Below, in pieces: positions 39,201 through 54,200 of a DNA stretch of 64,000 nucleotides (position 1 is the stretch's first letter; each line of letters opens with the position of its first letter). The notes under the pieces were generated by a model, which did not search any database, was not told the DNA's origin, and worked only from the letters and a program-made list of their open reading frames with translations. The stretch spans positions 1 through 64,000 of the forward strand of contig JAGLED010000026.1 of the NCBI GenBank assembly GCA_023145215.1, given 5' to 3'. Source of the DNA: Rhodospirillales bacterium (GTDB lineage: Bacteria > Pseudomonadota > Alphaproteobacteria > Rhodospirillales > Casp-alpha2). Made by a program: the position numbers and the translations under genes.

Positions 39201-42200
39201 AATGGCAATGACGCGCAGGTTCTTCAGGGACCGCCGGTCGATACAAGAAGCGCGGTCGCAACATTTGACGGTACTGGCGACTATATCGACCTTGGAACGG
39301 GTGCCAACCTGATTTCCGGCGATTTCACCTGGGAAACCTGGGTCAAGCTGGACGAGACCCCGGCGATTGCCGGCGTCTTGATGCAGGTCGGGACCGAAGG
39401 AAATACATCGCAAAGCGCCCGGCTTCAAATCAACTCGAGCGGGCTGGCCGAGTTCCTGGTTTACAATGCTTCCGGTCATCCGGTCGGGACAACGAACCTC
39501 GCCGATGGACAATGGCACCACGTGGCGGTGTCGTATTCGGCCACCAGCCCCACCAACCAAGTGCAGCTTATCGTCGACGGCGTCGTTGAAACGACGACCA
39601 ACCCGACCGCCCCCAGCCTCGTGGCAGGAACGGCGGCGCTGGGTGCGACCGGCGTGCCGCATCTGAATTTAGATGGCGAAATGGCGGATGTCCGGTTCTG
39701 GGACTCGGCCCGTACGGCGACGCAGATATCCGCTGACAAGGATGCGCGCCTGAACGGAGACGAACCCGGGCTGATCGGATACTACCCGCTCGAAAGCGAC
39801 GCCAACGACTATCAAACCAACACGACAGCATCGAACGGCAACCTGGTCGGCAACACCTCTTTCGTGAACAGTTCGCCGGACCTGCTGGGCTCCGATGTTT
39901 CGGGCGCACTCGATTTCGACGGCGTGGATGATGTCATCAGCATCCCTGACAGCGCCGATTTCAGGTTCTCCGCCGGGCTGTCGCTGAGCGCTTGGGTCGA
40001 ATTGGATAAGCTCTCTGCCGCCGGAATTCCGACCAACAACGATCTGCAAACCATTGTCGGGCGCTTCGGCGGTACGACTGGCGTCAACCGCGCTTTCCTT
40101 TTCGAAGAATTGGACGGCGGCAAGCTACGGCTAGCGATCGACAACACGTTCTCCGTTACCACCGATGCCGCGGTGTTCGAGGTCGGCAAGCCCATTCATG
40201 TCGCCGCGACTTACGACGGCAGCACGGTCAAGCTTTTCGTCAACGGCGAGGTCGTCAAGACCGCCGCGACAACGACGGCAATCCCGGATGCCGTGGGCCT
40301 GGACACGCTGATCGGCGACATCAATATTTCGCAGGACCGCTTCGTTGACGGACGCATCGCCGACGTTGCGATCTACAATCAGGGGATCAGCGACACCGAC
40401 GTCGCGAGCATTTACAGCAACGGCGTCGACGACGGTGCGGCCGGTCTCATCGGCCATTACAATCTCGGTGCCGCCGATGTCGAGGCGGGGACGGTCGCCG
40501 ATCTCTCGCAAGCGGGCAACGACGCCAATCTCGGCACGACGGCGACGGCAGGCGAGACGACCGAACCTGTCATCGCGTCCTTCGGCCCGCCGCTTTACGG
40601 CAGCGAAATCACGCTGACCGAGGACAGCGCCTATTCCGGCGTCATCGCCGCCGAAGATGCGTCTATTGCGCTTTATGCCGTGGATACGGGCGGCGACCCG
40701 GCGAACGGGACGCTCGACCTGGATCCCTCGACCGGGGCGTTCACCTATACGCCCAATGCCGATTTCTCGGGAAGCGACAGCTTCACGGTTATCGTTTCCG
40801 ACACGCAGGGACTCACGTCCACGAAAACGATCACCGTCGATGTCGAGAGCGCGGCGGATGCGCCGGTGATCCTTGGCGCCAGCGATGCGCAGATCTTCGT
40901 GCAGTTGGACGGCACGGACGATTACCTGACCGTTGAGGACGATTTCTCCGTCGATTTCGGCGCCAGCGACTTCACGGTGGAAGCCTGGGTTGATCTCGCG
41001 AACTTGTCCGGTAATGCGACGTTGTTCGACAAACGTGGAGCCGACGGATCGGGTGTGTTCGCATATATCGATTCAAGCGGCTTCATCAATCTCGGGATGA
41101 GCGACGGCCTGCAACTCAACGCAGGCGGTTCCAGCACCGGCACCATCGACGCAGAGGGCTGGCATCATGTCGCGATCTCCGTCGACCGTGACGGCAATGC
41201 GGATTTCTATATCGATGGGATGCTGTCGGGCAGTGCGGACGTGACGGCATTCGACCAGGTTCCGCTCGCCAACAACGATCCGCTGCTGATCGGCAAGGCT
41301 TACAATGACACCGGTTATCTGCAGGGTGCCATCGATGAAATCCGCGTCTGGAAGGAAGCCCGTACCGATCTTGAGATCGCGCAGAACTATGCCACCAAGA
41401 TCGTGACGCCGAGCGCGGAAGAGAAGCTGGTCGGTTACTGGAACTTCGACAACATCGACACCCACGACGAAGAGTACGCCGATGACCTGTCGTCGTATGG
41501 AAACCGGCTCTATGCCGGCGATCCGTACCTGGACGATCAGGCCGACACGGCATCCGGCGAAACCGTCAATCACCTGATCAAGGCGTCGGACTTCAATGGG
41601 ACGTCGTCGAACGTCGATCTGTCGGCGAATGCGGCGGCGCTCTCGACCGGGACCGGCAGCTTTACCTACGAAGCCTGGATCAAGACGACGTCTTCGGCTG
41701 ACGGCGAAATCCTGACTATCGGCGAGAATGCCGGCACCAACAACATCTCGACGCAGTTCCGGATGTTGTCCGGTGGTACCGTCAAGTTGCAGATGGCGAA
41801 TGCCGGCACCGGGCCGGTCAGTACGGCAACAGTCAACGACGGCCTGTGGCATCACGTCGCCGTGCGTTATGACGCCGTGACGGGAATGGCGACGCTGGTC
41901 ATTGACGGCGAGGAAGACGGGACTGCCGCCATCAGCCCGAACCTCGGCAGTTCGGTCGCCTATATCGGCCAGAACGCCGCCGGGACTGCCGAGTTTTTCG
42001 ACGGCGAAATCGCCGACGTCCGTATCTGGGATTATGCCCGCGACACCGGCGAGATTTCGAACGGCCGCGAAAACTTCCCGCAGCCGGACGAAGCGGGGCT
42101 TCTGGCTCACTACAAGCTCGACGGCGCCGACGGCTCGGCGGTCAGTGATTCCTCGATCAATGGTTACGACGGCACGGCGAGCGGCGTGCAGACGACGGAA

Positions 42201-45200
42201 GCCGCTGCACCTGTTTTCTCCGCCGCGATCACGATGGACGAGGACCAGACCTTCACCGGTAACCTCGGCGCCATCGACCCGGACGGCACCACGACGCTGA
42301 CCTTCACGACGCAGAGCGACGCCGCGACGGCGAACGGCGGCACGGTCACGGTGACGACGGGCGGACTGTTCAAGTACACGCCGGCGGACGGGTATTTGGG
42401 CGCCGACACGTTCGACGTCACGGTCGCGGACGCGGAAGGCCACGAGACCACGCGGACGATCACCATCAACACGGCCGCCTATGACGATCCGCCGGCGCTT
42501 CTGGGCGTCGCGCCGACGTCGGGTGCGCTGCAATTCGACGGGATCGATGACGGCGCCCAGATCGGTGACGGCAGCGGCACGGGGCTTGTGACCGGAAGCG
42601 GCGATTTTACCTACGAAATCTGGTTCAAACGTGAACCGGGTGCGCTCGCCAACGATGAAGTGCTGATGCAACTCGGAGCCTCGGTCACGGACCAGCGTGC
42701 CAATCTGCACATGAACACGGACGGCACGATCGATTTCGATCTATACAACAGCCCGAACGGACCGACGTCGGCCAGTGCCTACAACGACGGGGAATGGCAC
42801 CATGCCGCCGTCGTGAACTCGGGCGGTACGGTGACGCTCTATGTCGACGGCCAGTCCCAAGGTACGGCGTCCTATTCGCCGAACATCCAGGCTGGTGGGG
42901 CCGTCATCGGCAACAGTACCGAAGGCGTTCACAGCTTTACCGGTCAACTCGATGAGGCGCGCATCTGGTCCGAGGCCCGTTCCGTCGAAGAGATACAGCA
43001 GAATTACCAGCAGCGCCTGGATACGGGTGTAGACAGCACTAACCTCGCGGGCTACTGGCGCTTCGATCAGATCAGCGATGCCGGAACGGCGATTGATTTG
43101 TCGGGCAACGGTAACGATGCCGTTGTCGGCCACGGTGCGCCCGTCGACGCGTTTGCGCCGACGATGAGTTTCAACGGCGCCACCGACGAAATCACCACCG
43201 CCAGCCCGCCGCCGATTTCCGGCAATCACACGGTCGAAGCCTGGTACAAGACGACCTCGACGGGCACGGTTGCCATCATTTCGACGGATGATGCGAATGC
43301 CGACACCCGTGACGCCATGCAGATCTATGTCACGAACGGGCAGCCGAACCTCGAAGTTGCGGGCGACAGCGGGGTCGACGTATTCACGCTGAGCGCCAAT
43401 TCGACCAACGACGGCGAATGGCACCATATCGCTTATTCCTTCGATGTGACGACGCAGACTTTCACGGCCTATCTGGATGGAGCGCCGGCAGGCGGCTCGC
43501 TGACATTAAACCAGGATATCGGCAACTTTGCGCCTGACGGCAATCTTCAGATCGGCATCAACCGCCTGGGTAGTGCGAACTTTAACGGCGAGATTTCCGA
43601 TGTTCGGGTCTGGGACGATATTCGCACACCGACGGAGATTTCGGATAATTACACCTCCCGTCTGAACGGCGCCGAGGCGGATCTGGCCGCGTATTACCCT
43701 CTTGATGCCGACGGCACCGACAGTACGGCAAACGGCAACGACGGCACGGTCACGGGCACGACGCTTGTCACTCCGTCAACGTCGCCGACGCCGATCCCGT
43801 TCGCGCGCTCGCTCGAACTGGACGGGACGGACGATTACGTCGACTTCGGCCGGGGCGAGAACAGCGAACTTGCGCTCGCCGGCGACGTCAGCGTCGAATT
43901 CTGGGCAAACGCGGACTCGCTGTCCGGCAGCCCGTTCACATTCGGCGCCAGCGGCGAAACGTCGGGCGCAAACGTCCAGTACCAGCTCTATTTCGACGGC
44001 ACGGACCTCAAGTACTATCACGAGAGCGGCAGCGGTTCCGACACGGTGCTCAACTTCGGTTCGACGGACTGGAACGCCGGCGAGTGGGCGCACGTCGCCC
44101 TGGTCCGCGACGCCACGGCGCAGACGGTTTCGCTTTACGTCAACGGCGTGCAGCAGGGTGCGGCGCAGTCGTATGCCACGCCGCCCAGCGACGGCGGCAG
44201 CGGTTCGCTGCTGTTGGGCCGGACGGCGACCTTCAGCGAATATTTCGACGGCGAGTTCGCCGATCTCAGGGTCTTCAACACGGTCCGCACCGTCGATGAG
44301 ATCCGCGACGGGATGACCGGTTACATTGATCCGGAAACGCCGGGTCTGGTCAGCAACTGGCGTCTGAACGACGACCTGGGCGCGACGACAGCGGGCGGCA
44401 CCATCCTCGACAGCGCCGGGAACAACGACGGCACGACGATCAGCCAACCGGTGTTCGTCGACGGCTCGGCGCCGGTCTACAGCTATCAGTTCACCACCGA
44501 CGAGGACATGGCGGTTTACGGCTCGGTCGTGGCGACGGACGTGGACACGGGATCGCTGACGTTCACTGTCAGCAAGAGCACCGACCACGGCGGGCTCGAA
44601 CTGAATTCGGACGGCACGTTCGTCTATACCCCGGCGGGCAACTATTCCGGCGCGGACAGCTTCGAGGTTCGCGTTTCCGACGGCAACTCAAGCGTGACCC
44701 GCAAGATCAGTATTTCGGTTGCGGCCGAAAACGACACGCCTGAGATCTTGGGCGCGCAGACGTCGTCGGGCGTCATCCAGCTGGATGGCGCGGACGATTA
44801 CGTGCAGGTGCTGCACGACCAGGCGCTCAACCCGGGCGAGGGCAGCTTTTCCGTCCAGGTCATGGCCGACTTCCGCGACACCACGACGCTGCAGTCGCTG
44901 ATCTCAAAGGGCAACGAAACTTCGAGCGTTGAAGGCTGGAACATTTTTATCGAGAGCGGTTATCTCTATGTCCGGATGGGTAATGGCGGTATCGATGCCT
45001 CCGAAAAAGCCGAACTCCGTTACGATCTGACGGGGGTCGACGGTTGGCACGAAGTGACGTTTACCCTCGACCGCGATACCGGCTCGTTCGACGCGTATTT
45101 TGACGGGGCGTCGACGGGCTGGTCACAGACGGCGGGGCGCGACAACGATCCGTCGAACTGGAATATCTCTAACAGCGACACGCTTCTGATCGGTAAGACG

Positions 45201-48200
45201 GACGCCGATACCGGTTTCGCCGACGCCGCCGTCGATGAGGTCCGGATCTGGAACAAGGCGCTCAGCGCCGATGAGGTCGCCGCCAACTCGAACGCCGAAC
45301 TGACCGGCAGCGAAACCGGCCTGACCGCCTACTGGCAGTTCGAGACGGATCAATACGATCCGTCGATGGGGACGATTACCGATCAGACGGGTAACGGCTT
45401 CGACGCCTATCTGGGCGATTTGTCGGTCGGTGACGACGCGGAACCTGCCGTTATCATTCCGCCGGTCCGGGCGATGGAATTCGATGGTGTTGATGACAAG
45501 ATCGTGGTCCTCGACAACGACCAGCTTTCGACCGGCACCGACGACTTCAGCATTGAAGCCTGGGTCTACCGCGCGACGACCGGTACAGAAAATGTGATCA
45601 TCGACAACCGGGATTCCGCCTTCAAGGGCTGGATGCTGGGCGTTAGTGCCGGTAATACGCTCGAATTGGCGATGGAAGACGCCGACGGCAACACCAGCAA
45701 CGTCTTCTCAACCGCGACGATCCCGACCGGGCAATGGGTGCATGTCGCGGTCACCGCCGACCGCGACGGGGACGCGACGTTCTATGTGAACGGCGTCAAC
45801 GGCGGCTCGGCCAGCATCGAGGCGTCGCCCGGCTCGCTGACGGCGGTCAGCAATCTGCTGATCGGGGATACCGACACGTCCGGCTCCACCTACGACCCCT
45901 GGAACGGGATGCTGTCGGACGTCCGCGTCTGGGATCACGTCCGTGATGCGTCGGACATCGGCGGCGACAATTTCGCCAACCTGCAACAGCCGCAACCGGG
46001 GCTTGTCGGCAACTGGCGTCTGGACGATCAATCGAGCACGGGAGAGGCCACGGATTATTCCGGTCACGGCAACAACGGCACGATTAACGGCGCGACCAGT
46101 GTCACGACGGCACCTGATATCTTCGGGACCGCATTGAGTACGGAAGAGGATACACCGCTTGTCGGCGTCCTGAAGGCGACGGATGCCGAGGGGGATGCGC
46201 TTTCTTGGTCGGTCGTTTCCGGCCCCGTGAACGGTCAGCTCTCGCTGTTATCGGACGGCACCTTCAAGTATGTGCCGGATGCGGAATTCGCGAGCAGCGA
46301 CACCTTTACCGCCAAGGTCACCGACGCCAACGGCGCCTCGCGCACGCAGACTTACACGATCACCGTCGGCGAGCTTGTCGATGCGCCGGAAATCCTGGGT
46401 GTTTCGGCGCACGAAACGGTGCTGCAGTTCGACGGTCAGGACGCACTTGTCGCCGGGCGCGGCAATGGCGACGAACTCGCGATCACGGGCGATGTCACGG
46501 TCGAAATGTGGATCAATCCGTCGACCCTGAAGAACGCGCATCTTTTGACCTTCGGCTCGGCGCAGGAAACGCTGGATGGCAACGTCCTTTACGGTCTTGA
46601 AATGCAGTCCGGCGGGCAGCTCAGGTTCTTCCACGAGGACGCGGGCCTAAACAATATCGTCCCGACGACCGGGGCAGGGACAATCTCGGCCGGTGAGTGG
46701 GCGCACGTTGCCGCCGTTCGGGACACCGACGCGGGCGAGGTCAGCTTCTACGTCAACGGCGAACTGATCGACACCATCGCCTATTCCGGCGAGGCCGCGG
46801 GCGGGGCGGACAGCCAGCTTCTGTTCGGCGCGCTCGACCTGACCAGCGATTACGAAGGTCTGATGGACGAGGTCAGGGTCTGGAACGGGGTCCGAACCGC
46901 AGACGAGATCTCCGCCAATTATCAGCGCAAGCTCGATGACTCCGACATCGCCCAGGCCAGTGAGCTTGTGGGCTATTGGGACTTCGACGCAAAGAATGCC
47001 GACGGATCCTACGTCGATTTGAGCGGCAGCGGCGCCGATGCCGTGCCGGCATCGACGACGGTCAGCGATGTTGCCGGTCATTTGTCGCGCTACACGACTT
47101 TCGACGGCACGGACGACAATATCATTGTCGCCGATAACGCCAACCAGAGCGCGGCAAACATCACCATCGAAACTTGGTTCCGCGCCGATCCGACCGGCAC
47201 GGGATTTCAGCGCATCATCGGAAAGGAAACCGACGGGGGCGCCGCCGGCGAATACAGCCTGTATCTGGACGGCAGCGGCGTACTCAACGGGACCGGCGGG
47301 GGGCTTACCCTCAACGGCGCGGCCGATCTGCGAGACGGCGAATGGCACCACGCCGCACTTGTTATCGAATCCGGTATCATCGGGGTCGGGAATACCAAGC
47401 TCTACCTCGACGGTGCCGAGGTCGACAACAGCGGTCTTGGAATCCTGGTGCCTGCACCCAGTTCGTCGCAGCCCTTCATGATTGGCGATTTCGACGATGA
47501 CGGGGATTACCCGCAGAACTTCAAGGGCGATATCGCCGATGTCCGGATCTGGAACGATGTCCGGACGGCTTCCGAGATCTCGGAAAACCGGGTGACCGAA
47601 TTCAGCAGCGGCGAACCGGGGCTGGTTGGATATTTCAAACTGAATGACGCGTCCGGGACGACGGCAGTAGACAGCGCGTCTGCGGGCAACGATGGCACTC
47701 TTCAGAATGGCGCGGAATTCGTTTCCGAAGTGCTCGACCGCAACGCGGTGGCCGCGCACGTGTCAAAGCATGCGTCGTTCGATGGGATCGTCGGGGCCTC
47801 GGGTGACAACATCGCCATTCCGGATAACGCCGCGTACGAGACGTCTACTCTTTCCGTCGAGGTATGGTTCCGGGCCGAGACGGTGCAGGAATCCGGGGCG
47901 TCCTACCACCGACTTGTGACAAAACCGACGAGCGGCAACGGCAACGTCTTTTCGCTCGGCTTTACCGAGGCGACGGGACAGTTGTTCGGTGCGGCAGGAA
48001 GCTCGTTTATCACCCCACCCAACGGCGTCGGCCCCGATTTGCGCGACGGCGAATGGCACCACGCCGCGATGACGATGCAGCCGGGCACGAATGCGTCCAG
48101 CCTGTATCTGGACGGGGTGCTGATCCACACCGGGACGCAAGGGACCGTCGCAGGCGATGCATCGCCATTGATGATCGGTGACTACGACGATGACGGATCG

Positions 48201-51200
48201 CACCCGCAGAACTTCAAGGGCGATATCGCTGACGTCCGCGTCTGGAGCGACATCCGTACACAGGCCGAGATCGCCGACAATCTTTTGACCGACCTGACCG
48301 GCGCTGAATCGGGCCTGGTCGGCGCTTGGAAACTGGATGGTGAGGCCAACGGCACGGTGACCGATCTGTCACCCACCCTTAACGACGGCACGCTGCAAAA
48401 CGGAGCGTCCATCGCCGAGACGACGCTGCTCGAAGTACCGGTGACGGGTGACGCCCTTTATTTCGACGGTAATGACACCGGCGTCCAAATTCCGCATTCG
48501 ACAGATTTCGAATTGACCGGCGACTACACCATCGGCGCCTGGATCAAGCCCGACGGACTGAGCGGCGTGCAGCGCATCCTCGGCCAGGAAGCCGAGGCGA
48601 GTCTGGACGGGTTCTCGTTCGGGCTCAATGACGACGGCCTGATCATGAGTTACTACGGTCAGGAAGATTTGAATATCTCGGCGTCGGCGCTGGCCGATGC
48701 AGGTGTGAGTCTGAAAGCCGGCCAGTGGGCGCACGTTGCGGTCTCGGTCGACAGCGATTACGACGCGACCTTCTTCGTCAACGGGATCAACGTCGGTACG
48801 ATCGCCAACACTTTGACCCCGGCCGTCAACACATCGGACCCGCTGCGTATCGGTTCCAGCGTCAACAGCACGCCCGAAGTTGGGCAGGAATTCGTCGGTG
48901 TCATTTCCAATGTCGGCCTTTGGAGTGGGGCGTTCAACGAAGCGCAGGTCAAAGCCGAGATGGCCGGCGAACTGGACACCTCCGCGGACAACGTTCTTGG
49001 TTACTGGCCGATGAACGACGGGGCCGGTGCTACCGTCAATGATATGTCTGGTAACGATAACAACGGTGCCGTCGCAGGTGCGACTTGGGTCGATACCGGA
49101 CCGGATATCTATGCCGACCAGACGGTCGTACTCGAAGGCGAAATCCTGCGCGGCGACATCGGCGTTCACGACAACGATGCGGGTGAAACCTTTACGTTCT
49201 CGGTCGTTTCCGACACCCACTTCGGTGAACTGACCGTAGACGCCTCGACCGGACAGTATACCTACGAGCCTGTGCCGGGCTTCATCGGCGCGGACCGCTT
49301 CACGATCAGCGTCACGGACAGCGATGGGCTGACCGCCCAGAAGGAACTGACGTTCCAGGTCGACAACAACCGTAACGACGCGCCGACGATCGATGGCTAC
49401 GACGGCGGTAGCCACGTCAGCCTGCTCGATACGGAAGCCGTCACGATGACCGGCGCGGCGGCGACCACCGCCGCTGACTTCACCATCGAGACATGGTTCC
49501 GCGCGGATGGATCGCATGACGACGGAGATATTCTCTTCTCCGTGCCCGGTGGCACGCACGATTACGGTGTCACATTCAATGCGACCGGTGGATTGGACGG
49601 CTTTGTCCGCACGACGACCGCCGCCGGTCCTGCGGTCAACGTGCTCGACGGCGAATGGCACCACGTTGCGCTCACGTTCGATAGCTCGGTCGACAGTTTC
49701 AACGTCATCGTCGACGGGCAGGCGGGGACAGCGGGCTCCAGGACATTCTCCGGCGCCAGCGGCGATCTGACGTTCGGCTCCAGCACAAGCGGCCTTGGCC
49801 TCGTCGGTGATTTCGACGAGGTGCGGGTGTGGAACACGCTCCGCAGTGTCGAAGACATCCAGATGTCCAGGAATACCACCGTCGATCCGTCCGATCCGTT
49901 GCTCACGGGGTACTGGCGCGCGGACGATGGGGCAGGAACGGTTCTCACCGACCTGACGGGGAATGGATACGACACCACGGTCCCGGCCGGTGCATTCCAG
50001 ACGGATGAGGTTTCCGCACTGCCTGTATCGCATGCCGGGCGCACGTCGCTTAGTTTTGCGGATGCGTCCGCAAGCATCGTCGATTTCGGAACCGTGACGC
50101 TTAGCAATGACGCGTTTGCCTTCACTTTATGGGCGCAGGTGAGTGAATCGGGCACGGAGAACCGGCTATTTGAGCTTAACGACGGTTTCGGCGCCGGAAG
50201 CAATCTGTTCGAGTTTTCCGTCGGCGGTGAAGGGGAATTGATTGTCACCCTCAACGACGGATTGGGCGGGACGCCGGTCACGGCAACACTGAATGCCGAT
50301 TGGGATTACGATGCTTGGGCGCACCTGGGTGTAAGCTTCGATGGTGACGATCTCTCGGTATTCGTTGACGGCGAACTTGCCGGCTCGGTCGATGCGTCGG
50401 CGTTGCCGAATTTGGCGACAAAGTCGGCGAATTTGATCCTTGGGAGTTCCGGCGACGCGCCGGGCCTCGGCTTCACCGGCAATCTCTCCGAGTTCCGTAT
50501 GTGGAACGAAGACCTGACCGAGTCCATGGTGCGGACCGATATGATGGGCCGCGTGCCGGCGTCGGGTGTGAATGCCGTGGAAGGCTACTGGCCGCTGAGC
50601 GACGCCGCGGGCGCGACCGTGTTCGATCATTCCGGGAACGGTCACACGGGGTCCGCGTTCGTCACAGTGTCCGTCGATGACGTGCCGCCGCAACCGGGGA
50701 ACGCATCCGGTATCGGGTTCGACGGTGCGACCAGCTACATCAAGGCCGCATATGATGGCGAAGGCAATAACCCGCTGGCGCTGAAAGGCGACATGACCGT
50801 CGAGTTCTGGGTTAATCCGGACAGCTTCGGCGGCGGCCGTGTCTTTAGCTTCGCGGGTGAGAAGGCGGCGGACACGGAAGAATACAATTCGCTCTACGAG
50901 CTCTATATCACCACGGGCGGCGATGTGCAGTGGGTGCAGGAAAACGGTGCGGGTGCGGACCAGTCGATTGCGGCCTTCACCTCGACGGGCATTTCGACAG
51001 GTGACTGGTCGCATGTGGCGGTCACCAGGGACGCGACGGCAAGAACCCTGACGCTTTATGTCGATGGGGTGGCCGTCGGCAGCCCGATTTCCTATACCGA
51101 TCATCCGACGGGGGGCGAAGACGGCGACCTGTTCATCGGCGTCAACGGCGGCATGCAGCATTTCTTCGACGGCCAGATCGCAGATTTCCGGGTCTGGGAC

Positions 51201-54200
51201 CGTGTCCGAACGCAAAGCGAGATTTCGACGAACCTCAGCCATGAGCTCGTCGGCGGCGAGGAAGGGCTGGTCGGCTACTGGCCGATGAGCGAGGGCAGCG
51301 AGGGTACGGCGCATGATATTACCGCTAACGCCGTCGATGCGACGCTCTATGGTGCGGCGGACTGGATCCCAAGCGCAACCATCACCACGGACGAGAGCGT
51401 CAGCGTTAACGGCCGCGTCGTTGCCGACGACCAGGACAGCGAGTCGCTGACCTTCAGTCTCGAAAGCGATGGCGCCCACGGCACCGTCACGGTCAACGCC
51501 GACGGCACTTATGCCTACACGCCGGATACGGCCTACACCGGCGCCGATACCTTTACGGTCAAGGTGACCGATGCCCTTGGCAGCGTCGATTACACGACCG
51601 TCTCGGTTTCGGTCATTGGCGGCGCGGTCAACTGGATTGCATCCGGCAGCGACGATCCCCTAGTCGCTGGAAACTGGTCCAGCGGCCTGGCGCCGACGGC
51701 ATACGACATCGTCACCACGACGACTGACGGCACCGGAAACGATCCGATGCTGACAGGGTCTCTCGCAGTCGGCCGTATCGATATTCTCGGCACGGGCAGC
51801 TTCGAAGTTTCATCGACTGGTGTTCTTACCATGGCCGCAGATGGATCGCAGGTCGGCAGCGGTGCGACCCTGCTGGTGAACGGTCAAGTTGACGGCCGTG
51901 GCGGGCTTGACGTATTGGCGGGCGGCACGTTCGACTGGCAGTCGGGCGGAATCGCAACGGACCGCGCCGTCACGGTGGACGGGGCGTTGACCATCGGCGG
52001 TGGTGAGAAAGAACTAAACGGCGATCTGGTCATTACGGGGTCGGCGCATATGCCGGGCACCGCGACCTCAATCGCCGGTACTGGCACCATTCAGAACGCG
52101 GGTGACTTCACGACGGAATGGAGTGCTACGGTCGGCGTGGACTTCGTCAACCTCGTCGGCGGCACGGTCAAGCCGACAGCGGCCCAGCGCACGCTCACGT
52201 TCAATGGAACGCTGGAGAACTATGGCACGATCGGGTCGAATACGGCGCAAAGTCTATCGGTTGTTGCCAACGATTACGTACTCAACGCGGGCACGATCGA
52301 CGTCGTCGTCGCCGACGCCTTTTCAATACCGGTATTCTCGGCCACCGCCGGTTTGACGAACACCGGCACCATCAATCTGGGCCGCACGTTGGATACGAGC
52401 TTCGATGCCAAGCTGGATGTTGACGGCACTTTCGTGAACGAAGGGACCATCAATGTTAGCGCGGACTTCGATGCATCTGCGCATGCCCTGACCGTCGGCA
52501 CGTTCCAGAACCGGGGCGTGTTGAATGTCGACCACAGCCTCGATATCACCACATCCGGAACACCGGTCGTCGTCGATCTGCGCGGCGGCACGGTCGATAT
52601 CGCAGCGGGCGCGACACTCTCGGTCTCGGGCTCGAATGCGAAGATCATCATCGACGACACGACGACATTGACCGGCGATGGGACGCTATTCCTCGGCAGC
52701 GGCGCTGCCATTCAACTGGGTAGCGACGTCGTTTACGATGCATCGATGCCGGCACTGGATTTCTACAGTTCGAACGATTTCGATTCTCTCGATGGAAACG
52801 ATTACACCTTCACGATCGGTGTGGGTGCCGAAATCAACAGTTCCAGCACGTTCGATTTCAAGAGCGCCATCCATGTGGTCAACGAAGGCAGCATTACGAC
52901 CTATGACAACACGTCGTTCTTCCGCGGCGGACTGGAGAACGACGTTACCGGAACGATCACGGTCAAGGGCGCAGGAAACGGCGGAACGTCGCGGCTGAGT
53001 GTAACCGACAGCCTGATTAACCGCGGCACCATTGAACTGGCCGAACCTGATGCGACAAACAGCGATATTGAACTGTTGGTCGGTGGCGACAGCAAGCTCG
53101 AGAACTTCGGCACGATCACCACGAGCCAGTCGGGCGGCGCCAGCGGCTCGACGTTCCTGATCGCCGGGCAGTTGACCAACTACGGCACGCTCAATGCGAA
53201 CCATGACCTTGATCTGAACTCGGCCACGACGACCGACAATCATGTGAACCGCGGCACCATCAATATTGCTTCCGGGGCGGTTCTCGCGGTCGGTAGCGGC
53301 GATACATTCACGAATGACGAGACCGGCACGATAACCGGGGCCGGTACATTCGATGTTAGCGGCGCTATCGACGGCGCGTTGATCAACAACGGCATGATCG
53401 ATATCGCCGGCAATACCGTGGGGACGGTCGATGGCCTGCAGGTCATCGGCGACCTGACGGCGAGCGATACCAGCGACATCATCTTCGATATCGGCAACAA
53501 CGGCAGCGGGGTCTCCGACACCCTGGCCGTCACCGGTCAGATGACCATGAACGGTACATTGCAGGCCAAATTCATATCAGGATCCGCGCCAGCCGTCGGT
53601 GATGTGTTCAACGTCGTCAGTTTCGCGGCGGCGACGGCGGGCTCTTATTTCGATACGGTCGTCGGCCTTGAGGGTGATGGCACGACGTTGCTCGACCTTG
53701 ATATAGACACGAGCTTCGGCCTTGTTTCGTTGACGGCGGTCGCCAATGCGCTCTCGCCGACCAGCGGTACCGATATTCTCAACGGTTCGTCGGCCGCGGA
53801 TTACGCGTATGGCGGTGATGGGGACGATGTCCTTTACGGCGACGGCGGCGAAGACCTGTTATTGGGCGGCGCCGGTAACGACCGGATCGCGGTCTCGGAT
53901 AACGACTTCAGCTATATCGACGGCGGCTCGGGAACCGATACGCTGCTTGCCTACAACGGCCTCGATATGACGAGCGTGCGCAACGACAGTATCGACGGCT
54001 TTGAACGGCTTGAACTCGGGTTCGGGGCTCTGACGCTCGACGGTGAGGACGTGATTTCGATCACCGACGGCATCAACCCGCTGACCGGGACTGATGACAC
54101 CCTGGTCGTGACCCGCAACGATTTCGGCGGCGCCGTCGATATCGGATCGGGCTGGAGCGCCGCGACCACCGAGACCCTCAGCTTGGACGGTGAAACCAGG

